From: Undibacterium_A arcticum
GTDB lineage: Bacteria; Pseudomonadota; Gammaproteobacteria; Burkholderiales; Burkholderiaceae_D
Reading direction: 5' to 3' (one strand)
NCBI RefSeq assembly: GCF_042660705.1
Contig: NZ_JBHSUQ010000003.1
Length of the DNA: 64,000 nt
Shown here: one piece after another, positions 47,690-56,953 of the stretch
Position numbering within the stretch: the first letter of the stretch is position 1
How the letters are laid out: each line of letters begins with the position of its first letter
Program-made: the position numbers and the translations under genes
Notes under the pieces: generated by a model
Told to the model about the DNA's origin: nothing
Database searches by the model: none
The model's input: the letters and a program-made list of their open reading frames with translations, nothing else

Positions 47690-48664
47690 ATGGAACAGCG
47701 AACTTTGAATCTTGGCCGGATCTTCGTGGGAGCTCTTTTGGTTAGCCTTAGCGCATGCGGCGGCGGAGGTCCTGACGACTCGGCTCTTGCACCTACAGGA
47801 GCTGCTAATAATTCGGCCAGCGGGGTCTCGATGTTGGCAACATCGTCGGTCACGTTAGCATTACCGACCGTCTCTGCTGGGTTCAACGTTGAGATTTATT
47901 CCAATGTAACCGAACCAATGAAACTGTCTTTCGGGTCGGATGGAGCACTTTATGTAGGACGACAAGGAGGTGTAGTGATTCACAGGGTCCCTCCTGGGGG
48001 CGGCTCAGCTTCAGAATTTGGTCCGCCCATGGTTGACCCTGATGCGGTTCTTTTTGACGCTGCTGGACTTATAAGCGGCGTCCCTAATTCCGTCCTTGTC
48101 GGGGGAGCAGGCGGGGGAGGAGGTGTTCTAGCGGCAATTTTCCCAGATCAAACAGCGACGGTTATTTTCAATTCCGGCTTTGCTGATGTGGATGACATGA
48201 AGTTCGACCATACGGGACGCCTTGTTTTTTCCGATGACTTCCCGCAGGTCCTGGTGAGTAACGGAAGTACTCCCACTGTATTGTTCTCGACCCCTAGTCG
48301 ACCTGGCAGCATTGCGATCGACGACGACAACCGGATCTTCGTAGCCCTCGCAGATGGGACAATCAGGATTTACAACGCAGATGGATCGTTGGCAGACGGT
48401 GCTTTTGCGACCGGGCTGGCCGGTCTTGATACATACCTCGCCTTTGGTCCGGGACCAGGCGGCTTCGGAAAAGCGCTCTATGTCCTGAGTGGAAGCAACC
48501 TTCTTAGTTTCAACATGCGTGGTAAGGCCACGATTATCGGATCAGGATTTAGTGTTGGCCCCTCTTCAGGTACCGGCTTTGTGTTTGGTCCTGACAATGC
48601 GCTCTATGTGTCTGAGTACAATGAAAATCGGATTCTGAGGATATCTCGGGGGCACGTACAGTAA
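47690..48664 (+). CDS. Lipoprotein with a beta-propeller-like domain
   Basis: 324 aa. The signal peptide ends in the lipobox 'LLVSLSAC' with Cys about residue 23, then a Gly-rich linker. The rest has repeated NHL/SMP-30-like blades ('MKLSFGSDGALYVGRQGG', 'DDMKFDHTGRLVFSDDFP', 'IAIDDDNRIFVALADG', 'VFGPDNALYVSEYNENRILR'). Outer-membrane or periplasmic; function unknown. It lies in the accessory insert between direct repeat A and rep. Confidence 0.65.
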   Translation: MEQRTLNLGRIFVGALLVSLSACGGGGPDDSALAPTGAANNSASGVSMLATSSVTLALPTVSAGFNVEIYSNVTEPMKLSFGSDGALYVGRQGGVVIHRVPPGGGSASEFGPPMVDPDAVLFDAAGLISGVPNSVLVGGAGGGGGVLAAIFPDQTATVIFNSGFADVDDMKFDHTGRLVFSDDFPQVLVSNGSTPTVLFSTPSRPGSIAIDDDNRIFVALADGTIRIYNADGSLADGAFATGLAGLDTYLAFGPGPGGFGKALYVLSGSNLLSFNMRGKATIIGSGFSVGPSSGTGFVFGPDNALYVSEYNENRILRISRGHVQ

Positions 48665-48734
48665 CGCAGCAGTCAAGGACCGTGGAATAAATGGGGCGGT
48701 TTACATTCGTTGAACGCCACATGGAGCGTTGCAA

Positions 48735-48989
48735 ATGAGATTCATGGTCTCCGCTGTCTTATTGACGCTATGCCAAGTAGCACCAGCACTGGCGGCATCT
48801 GACGATCAGAAATATGGTCAGTATCTTTGCCGCGTTGAACACGCTGCGGGGCTTCGATATCACAAGGGCGAAGCTCTGTACGCCGGGGCAATCAACTTAC
48901 CTGAGTCAGAGCTTACGTTCGGTGTAACAATAAGCCCTATAACGCGTTCGGAGATCGACGTTACCCTCTGCAAGAGAAGTTTACATTTT
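48735..48989 (+). pseudogene. Truncated secreted protein at the backbone junction
   Basis: About 85 codons from the ATG at 48735, with a signal peptide ('MRFMVSAVLLTLCQVAPALA') and 'SDDQKYGQYLCRVEHAAGLR'. The original gene seems to stop at about 48985, where the backbone motif begins; the frame then runs on into antisense rep sequence to 49265. It looks cut off by insertion or recombination. Confidence 0.5.
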
Positions 48990-49005
48990 TTTCCGACGTT
49001 GGAAA
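48990..49005. promoter_or_regulatory. 16-bp backbone motif at an insert boundary, copy 7
   Basis: TTTCCGACGTTGGAAA about 117 bp beyond the end of rep, at the point where accessory sequence meets backbone. Confidence 0.65.
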
Positions 49006-49121
49006 TCCGCTATTTCTTTTTGCCCATTTGCTTGCAGCTGCAAAAAAAGCGTCAATTGTTCAGCGTTTCCTTAGGGGCTCTTGTGGACCCGCGAAAAGCC
49101 AATCGTCCACTTCTGCATACG

Positions 49122-50660
49122 TTAAAGATGGATGAATTTTTTTGGCCACAGCACGTCACCAACATTCAACGTAAATTGTTTGCGATCGGACTGATGCGAC
49201 CCGGCGAAATCATGTCCAAGACCGCGAACCCTACACCCGCTTTTCTCAATGTTTTTTACACCTAGGTCGACACGCGCGCGACTGGCGGGGCGCAACTGCG
49301 AGACTCCCTCTTGATCGATCTTTGACACGATCGCCAAATCGATCATCTCCGAATCTGTCGGTTTTTCCCAGCCCTCATCCCACACTGCGTTGCCCAAGAA
49401 CTTAAGAAAGGCCGGCCGCACGATCGGGCTGGCAATACCCTTGCCTTGGAATGCTTTGCGTAGTGCGCCGCCATCGGACAAAACTTCTTCTTCGAATTTA
49501 GATATCCACGTCTTCTGATCAACCATCGGCATTTCGTCAAACATCGCGTTCAGTTCTGTCCGCTTCTGCGCCATGAAACGCTCAATCAATTTCAAGCGCT
49601 CGGCTTTCGTGTCATAGACTTGTGCGACCGGCGCGCCCTCTTCCTTTTGCTGGCCGAATTGGCCGGACTGCAGTATCGTCACAAGGTATTTTTCGGGATT
49701 GCGAACCGGTTCCATAGTCGATCGGCGCTGACGTTCCTGCATCACGAGGATCGCTTCATCGAGCGCATTTGCGCCGTATTTAAGTAACAGTTTCTCCGCC
49801 CTGTCCTGCGCCAGGCCGGCCTTGATTGCGGCACCAATAGTTTTCAAATCAATCGGTTCAATCGCCCTATCCGGCGGCGCCTGTGGCGCCAATTTTCTCT
49901 TCACCCGGAATTGCAGTTCCTGCACCGAACGACCTATTTTGTGCTCGATCAATTCAATTTCGAGATCAGTGACATCGTTGACCTTCTTGACCGCTTTTTT
50001 TACGACATCGCGATTGAATATTTTGTATTCCTGGTAGGCACTAGTGGGGCTATCCGGCGCACCGGTCAGTACTGGTCGCCACCACGCCCAGGACTGGCGC
50101 GCGGTCAACCCACTCGGATTGTCCGCATAGCGACAGCAGATCTCATACAACACAACCGACGCCATCGTATTGAGTGTCGCGAGCACTTGAAGTGACATCT
50201 TGGCGAAGCGCTGCGGATCCAGTAATTCCTGTTTGATGTTCGGCGCGTAGCTCCATTCCAATACAAGCTCATTGCCCCGCTGGATGAGGTCCGCATGGGC
50301 AATCAGTGCCGAGATGCTCCAGCGCGCGCCCTCCCCTGTTGTCGGTGATTGCCACTCGACGCCGGTCGTGGCCATTTGCCTGAAATACTGTTTGATGAGC
50401 TCGGTATTGTTGGACTTGAAATCGATGCCAGTTGCGATATCCGCTAGACGCGCGCGGTAACTGTCTTTCTCAATCCCTTGGCGTTGCGCATATTGCAGCA
50501 TCACGTTGTAAATCTTGCGCGCGGTAACCGTGATCTTTTCGGATTTTGGCACGATGGCCAACGTGTTGACAGGCTTGCGCAGCAATATGTCCGATTCGAC
50601 GGCCGCAAATTTGCGGGCGCTGTCGGCAGCTCGCCTCGGTTGAGACTTTGTATTGGGCAT
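49122..50660 (-). CDS. rep: Rep_3-type replication initiator
   Basis: 512 aa. A winged-helix initiator region ('TVTARKIYNVMLQYAQRQGI', 'YQEYKIFNRDVVKKAVKKVN', 'TDLEIELIEHKIGRSVQELQ') fits the Rep_3/RepB initiator family; the long C-terminal extension is unusual for that family. Rep binds iterons and opens the origin. The 22-bp phased repeats 180-290 bp upstream (50841-50945) are the predicted binding sites. Divergent from parA-parB. Confidence 0.75.
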   Translation of the reverse strand: MPNTKSQPRRAADSARKFAAVESDILLRKPVNTLAIVPKSEKITVTARKIYNVMLQYAQRQGIEKDSYRARLADIATGIDFKSNNTELIKQYFRQMATTGVEWQSPTTGEGARWSISALIAHADLIQRGNELVLEWSYAPNIKQELLDPQRFAKMSLQVLATLNTMASVVLYEICCRYADNPSGLTARQSWAWWRPVLTGAPDSPTSAYQEYKIFNRDVVKKAVKKVNDVTDLEIELIEHKIGRSVQELQFRVKRKLAPQAPPDRAIEPIDLKTIGAAIKAGLAQDRAEKLLLKYGANALDEAILVMQERQRRSTMEPVRNPEKYLVTILQSGQFGQQKEEGAPVAQVYDTKAERLKLIERFMAQKRTELNAMFDEMPMVDQKTWISKFEEEVLSDGGALRKAFQGKGIASPIVRPAFLKFLGNAVWDEGWEKPTDSEMIDLAIVSKIDQEGVSQLRPASRARVDLGVKNIEKSGCRVRGLGHDFAGSHQSDRKQFTLNVGDVLWPKKFIHL

Positions 50661-50780
50661 GGTTATTGATCGCGATAAGATTCTGGCAATAGTCTATAGT
50701 GAGTCGGAAGTTAACGCAAACTCACCTAAGATCATGCCCTCCATTCCCGCGCAACCCAAACTCTTGCGAACTAGATGGCT

Positions 50781-50803
50781 CCTCCCAAAATATCTCACCT
50801 TAA
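50781..50803. repeat. Isolated iteron-like copy
   Basis: CCTCCCAAAATATCTCACCT matches the iteron consensus but is 58 bp before the phased array, off its 22-bp register. Confidence 0.5.
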
Positions 50804-50840
50804 GTGCCCTGCTACCGGCTTTGTCGTGGCGGGCGAGCGT

Positions 50841-50945
50841 TCCCATATCCACTCACCGTAGGCCCCAAATGTTCTCACCCTTCACCCTAAAATTGCTCAC
50901 CTTACCTCCCAAACATTCTCACCATACATCCCATAAGTTCTCACA
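50841..50945. repeat. Iteron array and probable replication origin (oriV)
   Basis: Five direct repeats with consensus YCCYAWAANTTCTCACC. Their CTCAC boxes begin at 50852, 50874, 50896, 50918 and 50940, exactly 22 bp apart (two helical turns). An AT-rich stretch (50950-51180) follows. This is the classic layout of an iteron-controlled origin beside rep. Confidence 0.8.
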
Positions 50946-51123
50946 GAAAATGAGTTAACTCGTTGAATCTATTATAGAAATGTTGACCTATAGTTGTTAT
51001 AGGGATTGAAGGGTTTAAAATTTTTATTAGCGTCGGAGATCAAAGAAAAGATCAAAAAAAACAAACGAAAAAGACAGCGATTATTCAAATTTTTTTGTAA
51101 ATTTCATGAAATACGAATAATTT

Positions 51124-51151
51124 TTGTAATAGCCATGAATATCGCTATAAC
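51124..51151 (+). promoter_or_regulatory. parA-parB promoter with overlapping palindrome
   Basis: -35 TTGTAA (51124-51129), 16-bp spacer, -10 TATAAC (51146-51151). An inverted repeat ATAGC...GCTAT (about 51129-51148) spans the promoter and could be the ParA autoregulatory operator. Confidence 0.45.
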
Positions 51152-51189
51152 GTAAAATATTGACTTATCGTTAAACCTTTGAGAATGCA

Positions 51190-52380
51190 ATGGTCACACA
51201 AAAAATGAATGACACGCAAAAAATCCAAATCAGTGACATTGTGGATCAAGCAGAGCGCGCGACGCAAATGGTTAACCAGATTCGTTCTCGCATGCTCGCG
51301 CCTAACGCGGTGAAGAATCCACCAGTGTTTTCGCTGACTCAGCTCGCTAGCTTGTGCGGCATCGACAAAGGGCAAGTGTCATATCGAATCAGCAAAGGCG
51401 ACTTACCTGCCGGTCACCTGAATGACAAAGGCTCGCGTCGCGAGTTTTCGTTAGCCGAAGCTCGCGTATGGGTACAACATTACCGCGCTGGGCAACTACG
51501 GCCAGATGGCGCGCGTGCTGTGACCATTGCAGTCGGCAATTTCAAGGGAGGCGTCTCAAAAACCACTACCGCCATGGTTCTCGCACAAGGTTTGAGTTTA
51601 CGTGGGCACAAGGTTTTGGTTATTGATGCAGATCCGCAGGGGTCACTAACGACTCTATTCGGAATTATGCCAGACACCGAAGTCACTGAAGAGCAAACTA
51701 TCGCTCCCTTGGTATATGGCGAAACGACAACTATTAGGCCTGCGATTCAGTCGACCTACTGGGAAGGCATTGATTTGGTCGCCGCGTCATCGAGTTTGTT
51801 TTCGGCTGAATTTGTGTTGCCTTCCCGGCAGATGAAGGATCCAGCATTTCAATTTTGGGACGTTCTAAATCTAGGGCTCGAGGATGTGCGGGACGACTAC
51901 GATATTATCGTCATTGACACACCCCCTTCCCTATCGTACGTAACGATAAATGCATTCATGGCCGCTGATGCCCTGATCGTGCCTTTACCGCCCAACGCGC
52001 TAGATTTCGCGAGTTCCGCGCAATTCTGGAGTCTATTCAGTGATCTGGCATCCAATTTGGTGGAAAACGCGGGCATAACCAAAACCTTCGACTTCATCCA
52101 CGTATTACTGGCGCGGGTCGATTCCGCTGATGTTGCCAGCGAAGTGGTGCGCTCCTGGATTACGGCCACTTACAGAGAAAAAGTGCTGCCGGTGGAAATC
52201 CCAAAAACGACAGTGACTTCATCCAGTTCAGCGGAATTCGGGACGGTGTACGATATCAGTCGCTACGATGGCAGTATGAAGACCTACAGTCGAGCACGGG
52301 ACGCATATGACAGGGTCAATGACCTGGTCGAAGTATCGATTCGAAATTCATGGATCTCCCAATTAAGTGAAGGAGTCTGA
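51190..52380 (+). CDS. parA: ParA partition ATPase, type Ia
   Basis: 396 aa. An N-terminal HTH region ('LTQLASLCGIDKGQVSYRIS') precedes the ATPase: deviant Walker A 'NFKGGVSKTT' (GGVSKT), Walker A' 'VLVIDADPQGSLT', Walker B 'DIIVIDTPPSLSY'. The long form with a DNA-binding N-terminus is P1/F type and represses its own promoter. parB follows after 1 bp. Partner of the parS-like array at 53410-53994. Confidence 0.85.
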   Translation: MVTQKMNDTQKIQISDIVDQAERATQMVNQIRSRMLAPNAVKNPPVFSLTQLASLCGIDKGQVSYRISKGDLPAGHLNDKGSRREFSLAEARVWVQHYRAGQLRPDGARAVTIAVGNFKGGVSKTTTAMVLAQGLSLRGHKVLVIDADPQGSLTTLFGIMPDTEVTEEQTIAPLVYGETTTIRPAIQSTYWEGIDLVAASSSLFSAEFVLPSRQMKDPAFQFWDVLNLGLEDVRDDYDIIVIDTPPSLSYVTINAFMAADALIVPLPPNALDFASSAQFWSLFSDLASNLVENAGITKTFDFIHVLLARVDSADVASEVVRSWITATYREKVLPVEIPKTTVTSSSSAEFGTVYDISRYDGSMKTYSRARDAYDRVNDLVEVSIRNSWISQLSEGV

Positions 52381-52381
52381 T

Positions 52382-53374
52382 ATGTCGATCAAGGGTCGGC
52401 TGACGAGTAAAACAGAAGGACTGTTCTTGGCAAGCAAGGTAGATGGAACTACGACGACGCCTGCTGCCCCAACGGCCGCGCTGCGCACCGGGCCTGGACA
52501 GATGTTGATGGTTAACTCGCTGATGAAGGAAAGTAACGAGAAAGTTTCATTGCTGGAGGCGCGGTTACTTGAGTTTGAGGGAATACTTCCGGTGCGCCTA
52601 ATCGACACTGACAAGATCGCGGCGTCAAAATGGGCCAATAGGATTAGTGACAGTTTCACCTCAGCTGATTTTCTCGCCTTAAAAGAGGAGATCACTCAGG
52701 CGGGCGGCAATGTGCAGCCAATCAAGGTGCGACCACTTGTTGGCGTGGCCGATCGTTACGAGATTGTATTTGGGCATCGTCGTCATCGCGCCTGCTTAGA
52801 GGCAGGGTTGCCGGTATTGTGTCTGATCGAAGCGGTTAGTGATCAGGAACTGTTCAAGGAGATGGATCGCGAAAACAGGGATAGGTTAGATTTGTCCCCG
52901 TGGGAGCAGGGTCGCATGTACCGGCACGCTCTGAGTGAAGGCCTGTTTGGTTCGTTGGGCGAATTGGCCAAAGAGGTTGGAATCGACAAGGGTAATTTGA
53001 GCAAAGCATTGCGGTTGGCCGCGCTGCCCGATGATGTCGTCAACGCGTTTCCTTCACCGCTTGACTTGCAATTTCGGTGGGCGAAGTTGTTGAACGATGT
53101 GATGCAAAACAGGCCTGATGACGTGTTGGCTCGGGCTAAAGATCTGGCGGAGAGCAAGCCGCACAAGCACTCGTCCAAAGAAGTATTGGATATCTTAGTA
53201 GGGTCTCCGGCTAAGGCGATATCCGAGCAACCAGTCGTGGTGGGCGGCAAATCGCTGGCCACAATTTGTATCGATGGGGACAAGGTGGCGGTTCAATTTT
53301 CAAAAGGTTCTCTGAGCCCAGAGAAGACGAAACAGTTGCATTCCTTGGTTAAGGAATTTTTGCAGAAGAAATAG
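52382..53374 (+). CDS. parB: ParB partition protein
   Basis: 330 aa from the ATG at 52382 (GGAG 8 nt before). A ParB N-terminal domain ('SDSFTSADFLALKEEITQAGGN', 'YEIVFGHRRHRACLEAGLPV') and the centromere-binding HTH ('LGELAKEVGIDKGNLSKALR') with a dimerising C-terminus. It binds parS and activates ParA. Four GTTGTAC-S-GTACAAC palindromes lie within 620 bp downstream. Confidence 0.85.
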   Translation: MSIKGRLTSKTEGLFLASKVDGTTTTPAAPTAALRTGPGQMLMVNSLMKESNEKVSLLEARLLEFEGILPVRLIDTDKIAASKWANRISDSFTSADFLALKEEITQAGGNVQPIKVRPLVGVADRYEIVFGHRRHRACLEAGLPVLCLIEAVSDQELFKEMDRENRDRLDLSPWEQGRMYRHALSEGLFGSLGELAKEVGIDKGNLSKALRLAALPDDVVNAFPSPLDLQFRWAKLLNDVMQNRPDDVLARAKDLAESKPHKHSSKEVLDILVGSPAKAISEQPVVVGGKSLATICIDGDKVAVQFSKGSLSPEKTKQLHSLVKEFLQKK

Positions 53375-53409
53375 GGTTGGCACTGGATAAGACCGAAGTA
53401 GAGATGGTT

Positions 53410-53424
53410 GTTGTACGGTACAAC
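53410..53424. other. parS-like palindrome 1
   Basis: GTTGTACGGTACAAC, perfect around its central base, 36 bp after parB. Confidence 0.75.
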
Positions 53425-53482
53425 ACCCTTTTTTATTTCCGGAGAGTGTCGAATCGTGAAGTGAATATCGGCTTTCAGATGC

Positions 53483-53504
53483 AGCCCAAAATTTCTCACC
53501 TATT
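53483..53504. repeat. Iteron-like copy in the parS region
   Basis: AGCCCAAAATTTCTCACCTA; matches the rep iteron consensus. Between parS 1 and parS 2. Confidence 0.6.
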
Positions 53505-53705
53505 AAGATATTGGTCGAACGGGAACGAAAGGGCCGGAATATCAGGCCGTTGGCTCTTGGATTCTGTTGAAACATTATCCTTCAGATGCATCTTGAGATT
53601 GGAGGGCACATTTTGGTGTGGCTGGGCGAGGAAGGGCAGCGAATTCTGCCGGCAGCAGGACGGGTGTCGGGGGAGGGAATGGTAGCGGATGGTCGCTTCG
53701 GGGGT

Positions 53706-53720
53706 GTTGTCCCGTACAAC
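53706..53720. other. parS-like palindrome 2
   Basis: GTTGTCCCGTACAAC, one mismatch, flanked by GGGGT and ACCCC, which extend the palindrome. Confidence 0.7.
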
Positions 53721-53869
53721 ACCCCCATCTTTATTGCCTGTAAACGCGGAACGTCGACCGATCGGGGACGAATACTGGGCGCGTAGATTAGTGAGGCGCT
53801 CGGAATTCTGACATCCCGGGAATGATGGTTGTCAGGCAGGGGAGGGTAATCGTAGGTTCGGTCTGGGGT

Positions 53870-53884
53870 GTTGTACCGTACAAC
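53870..53884. other. parS-like palindrome 3
   Basis: GTTGTACCGTACAAC, perfect, again preceded by GGGT. Confidence 0.75.
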
Positions 53885-53944
53885 ACTCGTCACTTTCGGA
53901 GTGGATAGATTGAGGGCCTTTCGGTTGCATACAATCTTATCCAA

Positions 53945-53967
53945 TCTCCCAAATCTTCTCACTTTGC
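53945..53967. repeat. Iteron-like copy in the parS region
   Basis: CTCCCAAATCTTCTCACTTT; matches the rep iteron consensus. Confidence 0.6.
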
Positions 53968-53979
53968 TGACATGTAGTC

Positions 53980-53994
53980 CTTGTACCGTACAAC
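53980..53994. other. parS-like palindrome 4
   Basis: CTTGTACCGTACAAC, one end mismatch, 18 bp after an iteron-like copy. Confidence 0.7.
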
Positions 53995-54110
53995 GCCAAT
54001 GTACTAGAACTAGACCAGTGGAAGGGGGCACTGCTGTCGGTTGCAACTATCGTAAATTCGATGCGGAAAGCGTATTCGCTGCCAGCGGCTGTCATTGAGT
54101 AGTCGAAGTC

Positions 54111-54133
54111 CCTCCCAAAACTTCTCACCTTCG
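54111..54133. repeat. Iteron-like copy beyond the parS array
   Basis: CCTCCCAAAACTTCTCACCT; matches the rep iteron consensus. Confidence 0.6.
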
Positions 54134-54195
54134 ATGACTTCTTGATGCGTGCACATATTCGGATACCGTCCGAGCAATTGACGGCCGGCTAAACC

Positions 54196-54489
54196 TCAAT
54201 CCCTCAATCCGAGCGCACGCAGCAATGCGTCAATCTGTCCGAATGCATCTTGCTGCCACTGATCTGGCGTTCGTCCGTTTAACACATGTGAATCTTCGAC
54301 GAATCGCCGGACGGACGTAGGGCCATAGCCATCCACCTCATCAAATTTTATGGCGAGCAAGGCGGGGATCGAGCAAACAGCAATCTCAACGCGATTATTG
54401 CCTCCTTCCGGCATCTGACCGGCGATTGCGACCATCTGATAAAATCGCATCGCCAGATCGGCGCCATACGCGCTAGGCAGCAAAGTCAT
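54196..54489 (-). CDS. Small hypothetical protein
   Basis: 97 aa, helical ('ADLAMRFYQMVAIAGQMPEG', 'DQWQQDAFGQIDALLRALGL'). It ends next to the iteron/parS region and is read toward it. No family is recognised; possibly the last gene of the transfer operon. Confidence 0.45.
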   Translation of the reverse strand: MTLLPSAYGADLAMRFYQMVAIAGQMPEGGNNRVEIAVCSIPALLAIKFDEVDGYGPTSVRRFVEDSHVLNGRTPDQWQQDAFGQIDALLRALGLRD

Positions 54490-54557
54490 TAATCAGACTG
54501 TGCGAGAGGCTTTAGCTGCGGTACGCAGAAGGTAATTTTATCGGAATTGGCGTTGCG

Positions 54558-55726
54558 TCAAGAGTTGACAGCGAACAGGACGGGAATATCGAACAACAAT
54601 CCCCAGGATGTCATTGCCTGTCGTTGAATCTCCGCAACACTGGTTTGTTTTGCCCACCAGATGTTGGACGGAGCAATGAGCAAGTCGGGCGAGTTCGCGG
54701 CGCTTATCAGGATCGGCCACATCAAAATTTGCTCATAGCAAATAATGTGGGCCACTTTCTTATTTTTAATTTGAGTTGTACCGGACAGCCACCAGTGGGC
54801 CACCGCTCCATCCTCAGCCCACGGTTTCCACATCGAAATTGGTACCGGAACGCGATCCTCTAACTCCCTGCCCGATATCGCCCCAATGCTGATCAAGCTA
54901 TTGCTGTAGCTGGCGCCGGCCATTGGACGGTGAATCCCAAGCAAAACGGTTTGATCTTTCTTTTGCAACGCTTTTTCAGCGTCTTCCCACCACATCGCAT
55001 TTACTGACCAATCACCCCCGACCAGCTCGGGCAACACAATAATTTCGCCTCGGTCCCTACTATTTGATTCTTTGGAGACGATGGATTGAAGCGACTGCAG
55101 GCGATGGAATTCATCAGTATCGCGTTGGCCACCACCTAATTTAGTGTTAATTGCGGTCCAGCCTGGGATCGCTTCGGCCCGCGTATGCAGCACATTGAAA
55201 GTGATGGCAACAAGTGCAAAGGGAAGAATAAAAGTAGGGCGGGGCGATGCTACCAAGACCAGAAAAAGGACCACCAATGCCATCAGCCCATACCATCCAA
55301 GACCCGGAAAATAAATGCCAGCAGAGGTTAGGGGATTCGCCCATCCGATGATGCCGATCGGAGGGCAGGAGAGGGCAATCAAAATGACAAGCAGCCGAAT
55401 TGCTTTAAATCGATGACCCCAGCAGATCGCCCATGTTGCGGCCAGGATCGTGCTCGAACAAAGCCAGAGCATGATGCCCAGCCAAATTCCTCGGAAGAGG
55501 GCGGTCTCAGCAAAGAACAGGCTGGACCCATTCAAAATGCCACGACTTGCGGCAGCATAGTAAAAAAAAATAACGCCAGAAAAGCCGCCCATCGGGTTGC
55601 GCAACGACTCCAAATGACAACAATCGCAGGTAGCAGGAGTAGGGCGGTTGTATTTCCACCCCAGCCAAAATATCCGACCATTGCGCTCAGAATACAAAGA
55701 CTGAGCGTTTTATAACGATTTTCCAT
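54558..55726 (-). CDS. traB: TraB-like nitrilase-fold membrane protein, frameshifted
   Basis: About 389 aa. Several N-terminal membrane helices lead to a carbon-nitrogen hydrolase domain ('GEIIVLPELVGGDW', 'VAHIICYEQILMWP') like that of apolipoprotein N-acyltransferase. The Cys in 'IICYEQ' would be catalytic. IncP and Ti plasmids have a TraB of this type in their transfer regions. A T9 run near 55562 breaks the frame. It overlaps the upstream gene by 17 bp. Confidence 0.7.
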
Positions 55727-56015
55727 GACATTGCTTTATGTGTGTGTGCACCGCATCGAGCGCGGCTAACCAGACTTGAATTTCTCTCTCAATTACGCGA
55801 ATGCGACTGGAAACTTCTGTCGAATAGGCTTCATCTTCAACATTTAGCAAATTCGATAGTTCTATGCCAAGCGACCTCAAATTAGAAAGGATGTCAGGCA
55901 GATCCGCCGCATCAATGGCGTCAGGCTGGGAAGAATTTTCCGGTACGTCAATGGCGGAACAGATGCGGCGATACAGCGAGACAATTTTCAGATTCAAATC
56001 ATTGTCGTCGCCCAT
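55710..56015 (-). CDS. Small coiled-coil protein, unknown
   Basis: 101 aa, mostly helical and acidic ('LPDILSNLRSLGIELSNLLN', 'VIEREIQVWLAALDAVHTHI'). It lies between the transfer operon and traB. A regulator or chaperone is possible; no family is recognised. Confidence 0.4.
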   Translation of the reverse strand: MGDDNDLNLKIVSLYRRICSAIDVPENSSQPDAIDAADLPDILSNLRSLGIELSNLLNVEDEAYSTEVSSRIRVIEREIQVWLAALDAVHTHIKQCHGKSL

Positions 56016-56097
56016 TGCAACTTCCTACCTTGTCGAGATCACCCTTGAGCGCGGATCTACACTGAAGGGTGTTTGATTCGAGTTTGCCGGTGCCGGA

Positions 56098-56113
56098 TTT
56101 CCGACGTTGGAAA
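56098..56113. promoter_or_regulatory. 16-bp backbone operator-like motif, copy 8
   Basis: TTTCCGACGTTGGAAA, 83 bp upstream of the 55710-56015 gene start, between the two transfer gene groups. Confidence 0.7.
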
Positions 56114-56124
56114 TGGAAACTGCC

Positions 56125-56932
56125 CTAGCCGACGCGCCGGACAAGTTTTAATTGAACGTGATACCCATTTTCGCGAAGCGCTGACACTAGAGGCGTGTTG
56201 AGGTGATCCGGTACGTTGGCCAGCGAATTCAGATGGCTTTCCACGATCGAAAGCAATCCAGTGTGATCGTTATCTTTTGACGATTTCGATGCACCTGGAG
56301 CGGGACTGTTTCTTTCAAGCAAGTCAATGCGAGCTAACGCTTCACGATAGAGGCGTTCGATCCGACCTTTCTTCCTTCTCTCTGCTCAGGTCCAACGTCA
56401 ATTCCTGAATGTGCACGAACTGTTCATTCAGCGTTCCCATGATTTCAGCATCCGAGGATTTGCTTTCAGATACCGGCAGCAGTTCAGCGGAATCACGTTT
56501 CTCCTGATCGGATTGACTGGCGGTCGGTACAGCATCGACAACCAGGTCGTCATGACTCCGACGGTCCGACGTGAAAGCTCCATCGCAAATTTCGTTACGT
56601 TGAATGTTGATGTTTACCAGCCGGCCAAGCAGCATGTGTTCGATCTCGCTACTTTCCGAATAAAGTTCGCAATCGATCCATCCCAATTTTTGTAGGATGT
56701 AATTAATATTATTCAAATGGTCTTTGGAGTTTCCGAAAATATCGATGACTTCCAGATCAGCCGATATTTCAAACGCAGCATCATCGTCGTTTTCCGAATT
56801 GAAGCGCAATGCCGTCATTCCGTCTTCAATGTATTGATACGAACTGAGGATATCGGAAACCTCCGCGTCACTGACTACGTTGCCAGTAACCATCACCAGT
56901 TTTGCTACTGAATTATGTTCTAGGGTTCTCAT
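56125..56932 (-). CDS. Unknown transfer-region protein, frameshifted
   Basis: About 268 aa from the ATG at 56932. The frame breaks near 56365 and continues 'LLERNSPAPGASKSSKDN...' to 56125. The N-terminal half is acidic ('TALRFNSENDDDAAFEISAD'), the middle polar, the end helical. The operon position (after the ParA-like ATPases and a TraM-like membrane protein) suggests a transfer accessory such as a TraK-like factor, but no homology is seen. Confidence 0.4.
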
Positions 56933-56953
56933 GATGTAGTCCTTTATTGAATG

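Noticed and set aside
50841..50860. A DnaA box in the iteron region
   Set aside because: ATATCCACTC has two or more mismatches to TTATCCACA and fits the iteron register better.
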